Source: UBA2160 sp964588665 (lineage in GTDB: Bacteria > Chloroflexota > Dehalococcoidia > Lucifugimonadales > UBA1123). Taken from it: a stretch of 8,235 nucleotides of DNA. Both the position numbers and the translations under genes were made by a program. The notes under the pieces were generated by a model that worked only from the letters and a program-made list of their open reading frames with translations, was not told the DNA's origin and did no database searches. Location of the stretch: positions 1-8,235 of the forward strand of contig CAZPQQ010000108.1 in NCBI GenBank assembly GCA_964588665.1. Reading direction: 5' to 3'. Below are positions 1-6,034 of the stretch, piece by piece (position 1 is the first letter of the stretch; every line of letters begins with the position of its first letter).

Positions 1-48
1 TGACTCGGCTACGCCTGCTATGGCGACCGATCTTGACATATCAGCCAT
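1..48 (-). CDS. N-terminus of a thiolase-like protein (partial, runs off left edge)
   Basis: Reading leftward from an ATG at 48-46, sixteen codons are open to the window edge and give MADMSRSVAIAGVAES. A strong Shine-Dalgarno, AGGAGGT (complement of 59-65), lies 10 bases upstream and fixes this start over the internal Met at codon 4. The pattern basic residue, then VAI-GV-ES, is how thiolase-family acetyl-CoA acetyltransferases and SCP-x-like proteins commonly begin. Such enzymes cleave or form beta-ketoacyl-CoA in the cytoplasm. Only the first beta strand is visible and no catalytic Cys or His can be checked, so the family call is inference. It lies on the same strand as the SDR upstream, which would suit fatty-acyl or hydroxyacyl-CoA metabolism, but a 254-base gap and a possible hairpin separate them. 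It could be another Rossmann-like or amidohydrolase N-terminus. Confidence 0.5.
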   Translation of the reverse strand, partial: MADMSRSVAIAGVAES

Positions 49-150
49 GCTGAACTGGACCTCCTATTAGTTTTGTAGCGATTTAGTCATGGCGGACCGT
101 CTAACCAGGGGTTGCCCGGCATTGACGAAACACCGCCTTCAGGCGTCGCT

Positions 151-179
151 AGAATACAACTTCACGTGGCACAAGGCAA
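151..179 (-). promoter_or_regulatory. Candidate sigma70-type promoter for the left-edge gene
   Basis: On the minus strand, TTGCCT (complement of 174-179) and TATTCT (complement of 151-156) are separated by 17 bases. Each matches the consensus at four of six positions. They lie about 100 bases upstream of the ATG at 48, in the 254-base gap between the SDR and the left-edge gene. I see no gene or RNA in this gap. The match is weak and based on pattern only. Confidence 0.25.
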
Positions 180-283
180 CCCCACGGCAGCCTCCGCCCC
201 GGACCGCTCCCGGAGCAAGCCTGTTGGTCAAAAAGCAACCAGTTACCGCTGCCGGCGCCTGTGTGAGGAGGCCGTGAAATGAA

Positions 284-297
284 GGCGGCGAGCCGCC
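284..297 (-). terminator. Possible hairpin terminator after the SDR gene
   Basis: GGCGG at 284-288 and CCGCC at 293-297 form a perfect GC stem around a four-base loop, five bases beyond the SDR stop codon. On the minus strand the stem is followed by TTCATTT, which is a poor U tract. The position suits transcription termination or 3'-end protection. The short stem and broken T run make intrinsic termination uncertain. Confidence 0.35.
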
Positions 298-302
298 CCG
301 CA

Positions 303-1063
303 TCAGATCATTAGGTCGCCGCCGTTGATGTCCAATGATGCGCCGGTGATGTAGGATGCCCGATCCGACGCCAGAAACGCCACGAGCTCCGCCACTTCGA
401 ACGGCTCCCCGAGGCGCGATATCGGGAAGCTGTCGGCGTACGCCTTGGCCCGCTCCGGATCGATGGTGGACCGTACCATCTCGGTGTCGATCAGCCCTGG
501 ACACACCGAGTTCACCGTGATGCCGTACTCGGCCGACTCCTTGGCGAGGCGCCTGGTGAAGCCCAATATCCCCGCCTTGGCGGCCGTGTAGTGCGCGCCG
601 CCCACGGTGCTGATGTTCTTGCCGGCGGTGGACGAGAAGTTGACGATGCGGCCCCAGCCTGCCGCGCGCATCGAAGGGGCGCCGCCCGCGAGCAGAGGTA
701 CGTCCCTTTCAAGTTGACTCCCACAACCAAGTCCCACTCGTCTTCCTCGATATCGATCACGGGCGTCGGCTTCAGCACGCCCGCGTTGTTGATCAAAATG
801 TGGACCGCCCCAAAACGGTCGACTGTTTCTCGGACCATGCGCTCAACATCCGTTCCCGAAACAACATCTCCGCCGACCGCGATCGCCTCGGTCCCCGCAG
901 CCTGGAGACGCTCAACGACGCTAGTCGCCGAAGAGGCGTCAATGTCGTTGACGACGACAGCGGCGCCGCCTTGCCCGAGGCGTTGGGCCACGGCCGCGCC
1001 CATTCCCCGGCCTCCCCCGGTGACGATTGCGACCTTGCCTGTGAACTCGGTGCCGTCGATCAT
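303..1063 (-). pseudogene. SDR-family NAD(P)-dependent oxidoreductase, broken by one frameshift
   Basis: A classical short-chain dehydrogenase/reductase split across two minus-strand frames: 1063 down to about 685, then about 680 to the stop at 305-303. Adding one base near 675-688 (GCGGCG followed by CCCC on the coding strand) restores a 253-residue protein, the normal SDR length. The first part holds the dinucleotide-binding TGGGRGMG (15-22), an Asp at the end of beta 2 (D40, suggesting NAD preference), D66 and NNAG (92-95). The second part holds the catalytic Ser-Tyr-Lys (about S145, Y159, K163, in NFSS and YTAAK) and the PG motif in VNSVCPG. The start has GGAGG eight bases upstream. Reading to either side of the break matches the family well, so the break is recent or a sequencing error. 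As read, the protein would lose its active site. Likely role: reversible oxidation of an alcohol or hydroxyacyl group. The substrate is unknown. Confidence 0.85.
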
Positions 1064-1149
1064 CGAGAGGTCCTCCGCTCGCGTTCGTACACCCCCGGGC
1101 GCCGGTGGCGCGCATCAATGTATCACAGGTCGGCTGACCCGCTGCCGCC

Positions 1150-1179
1150 TTGACTCACTCTTGAGCGTCAACCTAAACT
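1150..1179 (+). promoter_or_regulatory. Candidate promoter for the Nudix-GNAT pair
   Basis: TTGACT at 1150-1155 matches the -35 consensus at five of six positions. TAAACT at 1174-1179 matches the -10 at four of six, with an 18-base spacer. It lies 28 bases upstream of the Nudix ATG, within the 144-base divergent region shared with the SDR gene. On the opposite strand, TGATACATT (complement of 1117-1125) resembles an extended -10 for the SDR but has no clear -35. Confidence 0.4.
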
Positions 1180-1207
1180 TAGTGTCTGACAGAGTGGAAA
1201 GGCGTCG

Positions 1208-1660
1208 ATGAAAAGAAGGCAACGCGTACACGAGATGGTCTCCGCCGGCGGAGTGGTGCATCGCGTCAGAGACGGGAACACCGAAATAGCGATATGTGGC
1301 CGGAACTATCCGCCGCTCTGGGCATTGCCTAAAGGAACGCCCGACGCCGGAGAGACCCAGCAGCAGACGGCGCTTCGAGAGGTCCGTGAGGAAACCGGGT
1401 TGGAGGTGGAAGCCGAAGAGTTCATCGACTCAATCGGCTATACGTTCGTGCGGGCTTTCGACGGCGTCCGGTGCGTCAAGACAGTTCACTTCTACCTAAT
1501 GACCGCCGTCGGCGGCGACATATCGTTGCACGACCACGAATTCGACACAGTGAGATGGGCGCCAGTCGGCGAGGCGCTGAACATCCTTACCTACGACAAC
1601 GAGGTAAACATTGTTCAAAAAGGGATTTTCATGGTCCCGGAGGAGCGCCGAGACGGCTGA
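1208..1660 (+). CDS. Nudix hydrolase
   Basis: A 150-residue protein, usual length for a single-domain Nudix hydrolase. Such enzymes cleave a nucleoside diphosphate linked to another group (for example oxidised dNTPs, Ap4A or ADP-sugars), using divalent metal in the cytoplasm. The full Nudix box, G-x5-E-x7-REVREETGL, is present at about residues 43-64, with the metal-binding glutamates in REVREE. It is preceded by the typical WALPKGTPDAGET lead-in and an N-terminal beta strand (VSAGGVVH). The ATG is supported by a purine-rich GGAAAGG five bases upstream. The GNAT gene overlaps its last 50 bases in another frame, so the two are probably one transcript. The WALPKG lead-in resembles Ap4A-hydrolase/MutT-like groups, but the sequence alone does not fix the substrate. 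The family call is firm. Confidence 0.93.
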   Translation: MKRRQRVHEMVSAGGVVHRVRDGNTEIAICGRNYPPLWALPKGTPDAGETQQQTALREVREETGLEVEAEEFIDSIGYTFVRAFDGVRCVKTVHFYLMTAVGGDISLHDHEFDTVRWAPVGEALNILTYDNEVNIVQKGIFMVPEERRDG

Positions 1661-2258
1661 GCGCGACAACGTCGAGGTGACCGGTGAGCGCGTCGTGCTG
1701 CGCGAGAAAGCGATCTCGGACATCGAGGACGACTACGGCTGGCGCACCGACCCGGAGCTGGCGGAGTTGGACGCCACACGCCCTCTGAACATGTCATACG
1801 AGGACTTTTACCGCTACTCCCGAGACGAGATCAACCTGCCCGGCATGCGGTCCAAGCGACTGTCGGTCGACGACATCGACGGCAAGCACATCGGCAACTG
1901 CATGTTCTACGACATCGACTTGCGCACGGGCGAAGCCGAACTCGGCATCATGATCGGCGACAAGGAGTACTGGAGCCAGGGGTTCGGCACCGAAACGGTT
2001 GACCTGCTGTTGGACCACATGTTCCTCACCTACTCATTCAAGCGAGTGTATCTGCATACGCTCACGTGGAACCATCGCGCTCAGAAATCCTTCCGCAAGT
2101 CGGGCTTCCGAGACGTGAAGGAGGTTCGCCGCAGTGGCCTCAACTTCCTGTACATGGAGGTATGGCGACACGAGTGGGAGCGCATGAGAGGCGTCGGCGC
2201 CGAAGATCAGACCTCGAACGACATCAGTTCCTCGGAGAACAGCAGCTCGCCGTCGTAG
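1611..2258 (+). CDS. GNAT-family N-acetyltransferase (RimJ/RimL-like)
   Basis: Transfers an acetyl group from acetyl-CoA to an amine; the acceptor is unknown. Counting from the TTG at 1611, the domain spans about residues 21-190. It has VTGERVVLRE at its N-terminal strand, EAELGIMIG (108-116), the acetyl-CoA pyrophosphate loop QGFGTE (123-128), and the NHRAQKSFRKSGF segment (154-166) typical of RimJ/RimL-type proteins. The TTG has GAGGT five bases upstream and overlaps the Nudix gene by 50 bases. An in-frame GTG at 1677, 16 bases after the Nudix stop, would begin right at the conserved domain but lacks a clear ribosome site, so I keep TTG with moderate confidence. The last 22 or so residues are Ser-rich, lie outside the domain and overlap the convergent metallo-hydrolase gene by 52 bases. 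Neighbours suggest co-expression with the Nudix hydrolase. Confidence 0.88.
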   Translation: MFKKGFSWSRRSAETAERDNVEVTGERVVLREKAISDIEDDYGWRTDPELAELDATRPLNMSYEDFYRYSRDEINLPGMRSKRLSVDDIDGKHIGNCMFYDIDLRTGEAELGIMIGDKEYWSQGFGTETVDLLLDHMFLTYSFKRVYLHTLTWNHRAQKSFRKSGFRDVKEVRRSGLNFLYMEVWRHEWERMRGVGAEDQTSNDISSSENSSSPS

Positions 2259-3067
2259 AGCTTCTTCACGTCCCCGATCCCCTTCTCCATCACCCCGTGG
2301 CCTGACAAGTTCGGCCCAATGTGCACCAGCACCAGCTTCTTCACACCAGCAGCCTGCGCCATCCGTGCCGCGCCGGCCGTGCCGCATTGGCCGGACCCTT
2401 CACCGTCGTCGTCCATCGTGTCCTGGTCGTCCCAGCACATGCACAGCATGACGTCGACGTCCTTCGCTAGTGCCGTGACAGAGTCGCAAGGTTGGGTGTC
2501 GCCTGTGAACACGACGCTGCCGTCAGGGGTGTCCAGTCTGTAAGCAAGAGAGTCCAGGTAAGGCTGCACGTGCTCGCCGTTCGCTGCCGTGACCTCCCAG
2601 TCCTTGCCCGAGTAGACCTTCCCCGGCCCGACATCTTTAGCGAACACGTCCGGAGGCGGCCTGGGCAATGTCCCGCCCCGATTCACGAATATCCGCTGGC
2701 TCAGAGGATGTCCGACGCGGGCTTTCCAGTCGTGGGCAAACACGCCGTCGCCGCCGATAATCCCCTCGGTGATGCGCTCGGTGAGGTTCGGCCCATACAC
2801 CTGGAGGCGATTCTCCTTGCCGATGCTCTGGTCCCACCGACACAGCAAAAAGCACGGATAGTCGATGTCATGGTCGAAGTGGTGGTGAGTGAAGAACAGA
2901 TAGTCGATGTTCGTCGGCCACAGCCCGGCCTGCACCAACTTGTGCGTCGCTGCCGGACCGCAATCCACCATGATCTGCTCGTCCCCAACCTCCGCGACGA
3001 ACGAGCTCCCGAACCTGGTAGGCGTCGGAGTCGGCGTGCCTGCTCCCAAGATGTGTACACGAGTCAT
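2207..3067 (-). CDS. Metallo-beta-lactamase-fold hydrolase (RNase Z/arylsulfatase-like)
   Basis: A 286-residue cytoplasmic protein without a signal peptide. It carries the metal ligands of the metallo-beta-lactamase fold: HHHFDH (61-66, giving HxHxDH), H166 in NGEHVQPY, D190 in FTGDT and H249 in LVHIGP. The opening LGAGTPTPTPTRFGSSF and VDCGP (34-38) match the RNase Z-like branch, whose members hydrolyse phosphodiester, sulfate or other ester bonds using two zinc ions. Substrate is not evident, and I see no RNase Z exosite arm, so tRNA processing is unlikely to be its job. An unusual acidic stretch (WDDQDTMDDDGEGSGQCG, 212-229) sits before the last helix. The ATG has GGAGG about 13 bases upstream, slightly far. 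It starts 36 bases after the PIN toxin stop on the same strand, so it may share that transcript. Its 3' end overlaps the GNAT gene. Confidence 0.9.
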   Translation of the reverse strand: MTRVHILGAGTPTPTPTRFGSSFVAEVGDEQIMVDCGPAATHKLVQAGLWPTNIDYLFFTHHHFDHDIDYPCFLLCRWDQSIGKENRLQVYGPNLTERITEGIIGGDGVFAHDWKARVGHPLSQRIFVNRGGTLPRPPPDVFAKDVGPGKVYSGKDWEVTAANGEHVQPYLDSLAYRLDTPDGSVVFTGDTQPCDSVTALAKDVDVMLCMCWDDQDTMDDDGEGSGQCGTAGAARMAQAAGVKKLVLVHIGPNLSGHGVMEKGIGDVKKLYDGELLFSEELMSFEV

Positions 3068-3103
3068 GGTTGAACTAGGTCCTCCAGTCTGAAATGAGAA
3101 GGG

Positions 3104-3541
3104 TTACTTTGTAAACGAACTCAGCAACTTGACCCTGGCGTAGGTGGGGTTGACGGAATTGTAGAACCGCTCGTCTGCCGTCCAGTATTCGCAGTCGAGT
3201 AACTCGGCCAACGCCAAATAGTGGGCATCGTATGAGGCGCCAATTCGCAGTCGGGATGCGAGTTCGATCGCGTCGGAATGCAACCCTGAGGGGGCGTGGA
3301 ATACCACACCGCTAGCCAAAAGGCGGCGCATGAGGCTGCTCGCGTCGACGGTCGATAGGTCGCCTCGCTTGACCTTTTGGTATAACACGTTGGCTACCTC
3401 GAACGGTAAGAGAAATGGGGCGACCGGCGTAACGTTATTCCGTTCCCATGCGCTGCTCAAAGCTGTGGCCGTTTCGGTATCGACCTCTTCGACCAGCCAT
3501 TTGGTTGCGACGCTCGCATCGACGACCGCGTGAGCGTTCAT
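3104..3541 (-). CDS. vapC: PIN-domain toxin ribonuclease (VapC-type)
   Basis: A 145-residue PIN-domain protein, typical of VapC toxins, which are magnesium-dependent ribonucleases that cut specific tRNA or rRNA sites when freed from antitoxin. The acidic active-site residues are all in place: D8 in VVDASVATKW, E48 in PFEVANVL, D105 in GASYDAHYLALAE and D123 in WTADERF. So the toxin appears intact. Its ATG overlaps the antitoxin stop as ATGA (3538-3541), giving translational coupling with the antitoxin made first, the standard arrangement for these pairs. The target RNA cannot be told from sequence. Downstream, the metallo-beta-lactamase gene follows after 36 bases, so read-through is likely. 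Confidence 0.92.
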   Translation of the reverse strand: MNAHAVVDASVATKWLVEEVDTETATALSSAWERNNVTPVAPFLLPFEVANVLYQKVKRGDLSTVDASSLMRRLLASGVVFHAPSGLHSDAIELASRLRIGASYDAHYLALAELLDCEYWTADERFYNSVNPTYARVKLLSSFTK

Positions 3542-3846
3542 AGGTCCATGAGTCTCACTTGGTTCGCGGTCCTCAGTTCGCGTGCCTCGCGAATTATGTC
3601 CGCAGAATCACCGGAAACCTTCTTGCCACCGAAAATTTCGTTCCTCAGCGCAAACATTCGCTCGAGCGACTCCTCAGTAAACCCCTGCGGTGCTTCGTCA
3701 GTCGTCTCGTCGTTGTTGAGCTCACGCTCCACGGCATCCAAGCAATACTGCCGCATACTCGTACCCTTGAGTGCAGCCATAACCTTCAGCCGCTTTTGAA
3801 ACGCGGGGTCCATATCAATCGTGAATCGAGTTCTCTTGGCGGTCAC
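3538..3846 (-). CDS. vapB: Ribbon-helix-helix antitoxin (VapB-like) of the PIN toxin
   Basis: A 102-residue protein upstream of the PIN toxin. Residues 4-42 (KRTRFTIDMD, then two helices through MRQYCLDAVERELN) have the ribbon-helix-helix form: one basic DNA-contacting strand followed by helix-turn-helix. The acidic remainder, with the segment GFTEESLERMFALRNEIFGG and a basic-acidic tail, is the likely toxin-binding part that blocks the PIN active site. The start is GTG at 3846-3844, supported by GAGGAG six bases upstream. Antitoxins of this kind bind their own promoter and repress the operon, more tightly with toxin bound. A palindrome covering the -10 region (3880-3911) fits that. The gene lies 93 bases downstream of the phosphodiesterase gene on the same strand. 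Assignment rests on the RHH pattern plus the toxin neighbour. Confidence 0.85.
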   Translation of the reverse strand: MTAKRTRFTIDMDPAFQKRLKVMAALKGTSMRQYCLDAVERELNNDETTDEAPQGFTEESLERMFALRNEIFGGKKVSGDSADIIREARELRTANQVRLMDL

Positions 3847-3879
3847 GTCACTCTCCTCAGATCAGGTCGATCGCTCGGT

Positions 3880-3911
3880 TGCAGTATATCAGTGTTTGAT
3901 GCAATACTGCA
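3880..3911. promoter_or_regulatory. Inverted-repeat operator upstream of vapBC
   Basis: TGCAGTAT at 3880-3887 and its exact complement ATACTGCA at 3904-3911 form a perfect 8-base inverted repeat with a 16-base spacer, 34 bases upstream of the antitoxin GTG. One arm covers the putative -10 element. Position and symmetry are what is expected of a site for an autorepressing RHH antitoxin dimer pair. Binding is inferred, not shown. Confidence 0.6.
3883..3891 (-). promoter_or_regulatory. Extended -10 promoter element for vapBC
   Basis: The minus strand reads TGATATACT (complement of 3883-3891). This is a TGn extended -10 with the hexamer TATACT, five of six to consensus. It would start transcription about 30 bases upstream of the antitoxin GTG and lies within the left operator arm. 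No good -35 is seen at normal spacing, which extended -10 promoters tolerate. Confidence 0.5.
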
Positions 3912-3939
3912 CAATGTGGCCTGCCAAACTGGGGCCCAA

Positions 3940-5382
3940 CTACTCGAACGTCGAATTGCCCTCGTCGACATACGTGCTCCCGGACGCGACGGAGACCTCC
4001 ATACGTTGTCGATACGTGCCGTTCGCGAACTCGCGCTCCGCGTTGTGACCCGCCGTCGTCCAATCGACGCTGTCCGGGCCGTCCGACAGCGCCTCACGCA
4101 AAACCCGGCCGTCCATCCCTTCGCCGCCCGAGATGCCGAGGACGTGCAGGATCGTCGGCGCCATGTCAACGTTGCCGGTTGGCGACTCCAATCTGACGCC
4201 GGATTTGAACGCCGGGCCTCTGGCGATGAGAGTGTTCCGCATCTCGTGTCTGCTCATGCCGCCATGCTGGCCGAGCCCCACGGCGCCGGACGTGGACGGC
4301 GCATGCCCTGGGTAGCCGTGGTCGTTCGCCCGATCCTCCCACCTAAACGCCATGGCGAGCTCCGGCGCGCGAGGTCCGTCCGCTCCGATCAGCGAAGCAG
4401 GCAACGTCCCCTCGATCGTTCCGGCCGCCTCCGAGGCGAGCAGCGCGCCGCACCAGGGCTGCTCCATCAGCCAGAATGCGAGGCGATCAGTCGTACTTCG
4501 GTCGCTATCTTGGACGTAGAACAGCGCCGAACCGCCTTGCTCCGCGACCAGCACGCCTCCGTCCTCGCCGCCGGAAGCGAAGCCCGCCGATCTCAGTTCC
4601 TGGTTCAGGTCGACGGCCCCTGTGATGGTCGAGTAGCCATGGTCTGAGATAACGAACATGTTCGTGTCCCGAGCACGGCCTGTCTCCTCGAGCCACGCCA
4701 ACATCCCGCCGAATTCCGTGTCGGCCTCACTCAGCGCCCTGTTTGCCAGCTCCGAGCCTACGCCGGCCGAGTGCTGAGACTTGTCCGGCTCCGATGACCA
4801 CGCCAGCGCAACGGTCGGATCGCGTTCGGAAAACACGTGCTCCTTCAGAATCCGCAACGCGTGGACGAAGCGAGCGGTGTTGGGCCGGTCCTCTTCTGGC
4901 CAAGGCCCGAACCTCGACGCCAGCCGGTCGTACAGCGACCCAGGCAGCGTGAACTCAGGGTGAATCGTCGCTCCGCCTGCTGCGTCCGCGGTCGGATTGT
5001 GGACGTACGCGTTCCCGCTGGTTCCGACTCCGATCGCCGTGTACTCCTGACGGTGCGTGCTCAGGATGTCGGCTAGCGTTGGCGTAAGCAGCACTCTGCC
5101 GGTAGCGTCCGCTAGCCTGGCAAGGTCCGGCTCCATCGCGTCGAGAACCCGGCTCGGGTCGTAGTCCCGCGCGACCAACCGGTTCCCTGCCAACCCGTGG
5201 CCTCCGGATAAGCGACCGGTCACCATCGAGGCGGCGTTCAATCGCGTGACCGTCGGGAAAGCGGGGTGGTTCCTGGTGAAGAATACTCCCTCGTCAGCGA
5301 ACCGCGAAAGGTTGGGCATCAGTTCCGGAACAACCTGTGAAGGCTGAAGTCCGTCGAAAACCACGATCAGAAATTTTGACAT
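3940..5382 (-). CDS. Type I phosphodiesterase/nucleotide pyrophosphatase-family protein (alkaline phosphatase superfamily)
   Basis: A 480-residue metal-dependent hydrolase of the alkaline phosphatase fold. Family members cleave phosphodiester or pyrophosphate bonds, and some cleave phosphonates. I see the two-metal site and nucleophile in order: D10 in IVVFDGLQ, nucleophile T46 with N49 in FPTVTRLNAAS, D200 and H204 in EPDKSQHSAG, D247 and H248 in ISDHGY, and H373 in GQHGG followed by NTLIARGPAFKSG, which matches nucleotide pyrophosphatases closely. I start at the Met encoded at 5382, with GGAGG ten bases upstream. The frame stays open 37 codons further (to 5493), but that part looks non-coding and would overlap the divergent gene's promoter region. 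No signal peptide or membrane segment is visible, so it is probably cytoplasmic, although many relatives are exported. The substrate is unknown. Confidence 0.92.
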   Translation of the reverse strand: MSKFLIVVFDGLQPSQVVPELMPNLSRFADEGVFFTRNHPAFPTVTRLNAASMVTGRLSGGHGLAGNRLVARDYDPSRVLDAMEPDLARLADATGRVLLTPTLADILSTHRQEYTAIGVGTSGNAYVHNPTADAAGGATIHPEFTLPGSLYDRLASRFGPWPEEDRPNTARFVHALRILKEHVFSERDPTVALAWSSEPDKSQHSAGVGSELANRALSEADTEFGGMLAWLEETGRARDTNMFVISDHGYSTITGAVDLNQELRSAGFASGGEDGGVLVAEQGGSALFYVQDSDRSTTDRLAFWLMEQPWCGALLASEAAGTIEGTLPASLIGADGPRAPELAMAFRWEDRANDHGYPGHAPSTSGAVGLGQHGGMSRHEMRNTLIARGPAFKSGVRLESPTGNVDMAPTILHVLGISGGEGMDGRVLREALSDGPDSVDWTTAGHNAEREFANGTYRQRMEVSVASGSTYVDEGNSTFE

Positions 5383-5475
5383 TGAAGCGTATCCTCCGCT
5401 TAGACTGGCGATACCGTACACCTGGCCAGTTGGGGTGTCAAAATCGAGATCGCGGCTTCGACTCCAGGGGAACTC

Positions 5476-5484
5476 TGCTAAAAT
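5476..5484 (+). promoter_or_regulatory. Extended -10 promoter candidate for the CMD-dehydratase cluster
   Basis: TGCTAAAAT at 5476-5484 is an extended -10 (TGn plus TAAAAT, five of six to consensus), 38 bases before the ATG at 5522. No good -35 is present at 16-18 bases. A perfect TTGACA at 5376-5381 exists, but it overlaps the start of the divergent phosphodiesterase gene and has only TAGACT at 19 bases, so I favour this site. Confidence 0.4.
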
Positions 5485-5521
5485 GGGCGCCAAATCTCAG
5501 GCACACGATCGAGAGGGAACC

Positions 5522-5899
5522 ATGGACCTAACAGACGATGCCCGCCAATATCTCGAGGAAGCCGAACGGACCAGGGGCTACACCCTGGAGATGCACCGAA
5601 TCATGGCCGCGGCCGACTTCGAATGGCTGAAGAAGTACAACGATTTCATCGAAGCCACTTACACGGGCCAGCGCACCCTCGACCGCAAGACCAAAGAGCT
5701 GCTCCAGATCGTGGTCGAGGCGGCCCTGCGAGCAGACGTCGAGCAGATCCAGGAGCACGTCAAACTCGCCCTGCGTGAAGGCTCGACCCCACGCGAGATA
5801 CTCGAGGCGTTGGAGGCCGTCCTCGCCCCCATGGGCGCGCTCGCCTTCCGCCGCGGCCTCCAAGCCTGGGCCGCCGAAACCGGCGTAGATCCCGAGTAG
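5522..5899 (+). CDS. Carboxymuconolactone decarboxylase (CMD/AhpD-like) family protein, cysteine-free
   Basis: A 125-residue all-helical protein. Residues 50-110, with KTKELLQIVVEAALRADVEQIQEHVKLALREGSTPREILEALEAV, follow the CMD fold signature (E-A---A-----I--H---AL--G-T--EI-EAL). Members include the gamma-carboxymuconolactone decarboxylases of aromatic breakdown and the AhpD-type thiol peroxidases. In the redox-active members a CxxC precedes the conserved His. Here that position reads VEQI before QEH, and the whole protein has no cysteine, so AhpD-type redox chemistry is ruled out. The start is the ATG at 5522, with GAGAGGGA three bases upstream; the frame extends further back, but without coding character. 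It is the first gene of a plus-strand cluster with the dehydratase 135 bases downstream, and may act on an intermediate of that pathway. Exact reaction unknown. Confidence 0.85.
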   Translation: MDLTDDARQYLEEAERTRGYTLEMHRIMAAADFEWLKKYNDFIEATYTGQRTLDRKTKELLQIVVEAALRADVEQIQEHVKLALREGSTPREILEALEAVLAPMGALAFRRGLQAWAAETGVDPE

Positions 5900-5933
5900 T
5901 TCAACCTGCTGCCAACCGCGTTTCTCGTTGACC

Positions 5934-5960
5934 TTTCGTCCCTGGTGTCCCTTGCGTCCC
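5934..5960. repeat. Three tandem 9-base units in the CMD-dehydratase gap
   Basis: Three consecutive 9-base units each end in GTCCC (5938-5942, 5947-5951, 5956-5960), preceded by the variable TTTC, TGGT and TTGC. The units sit in the 135-base gap between the two genes. The regular period is seen directly. A role, or membership in a dispersed repeat family, is unknown. Confidence 0.5.
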
Positions 5961-6034
5961 TCACGAATGTTCTGGGCCAGCATGGCCTCCGAAACCAACA
6001 AACATCGAAGTCTCAATGATCGGGAGGACACAAA

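Noticed and set aside
2..70. A short plus-strand open stretch to a TAG at 68-70, possibly the end of a gene from the left.
   Set aside because: Mixed codon use and no recognisable C-terminus. The minus-strand start with AGGAGGT in the same place is the better explanation.
89..277. A 62-codon plus-strand frame in the gap between the left-edge gene and the SDR.
   Set aside because: There is no ribosome site, no family resemblance, and its composition is like non-coding DNA.
2492..3073. A 193-codon plus-strand frame opposite the metallo-hydrolase gene.
   Set aside because: It mirrors a gene whose metal ligands are all readable; the antisense product has no sense as a protein.
3559..4647. A 362-codon plus-strand frame opposite the phosphodiesterase and vapB genes.
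   Set aside because: It is Arg- and His-rich with no motif, and it runs across two well-supported genes and their promoter region.
5383..5493. A 37-codon N-terminal extension of the phosphodiesterase.
   Set aside because: The first conserved strand begins at the Met encoded at 5382, which has its own GGAGG site. The extension has no coding character and overlaps the divergent promoter region.
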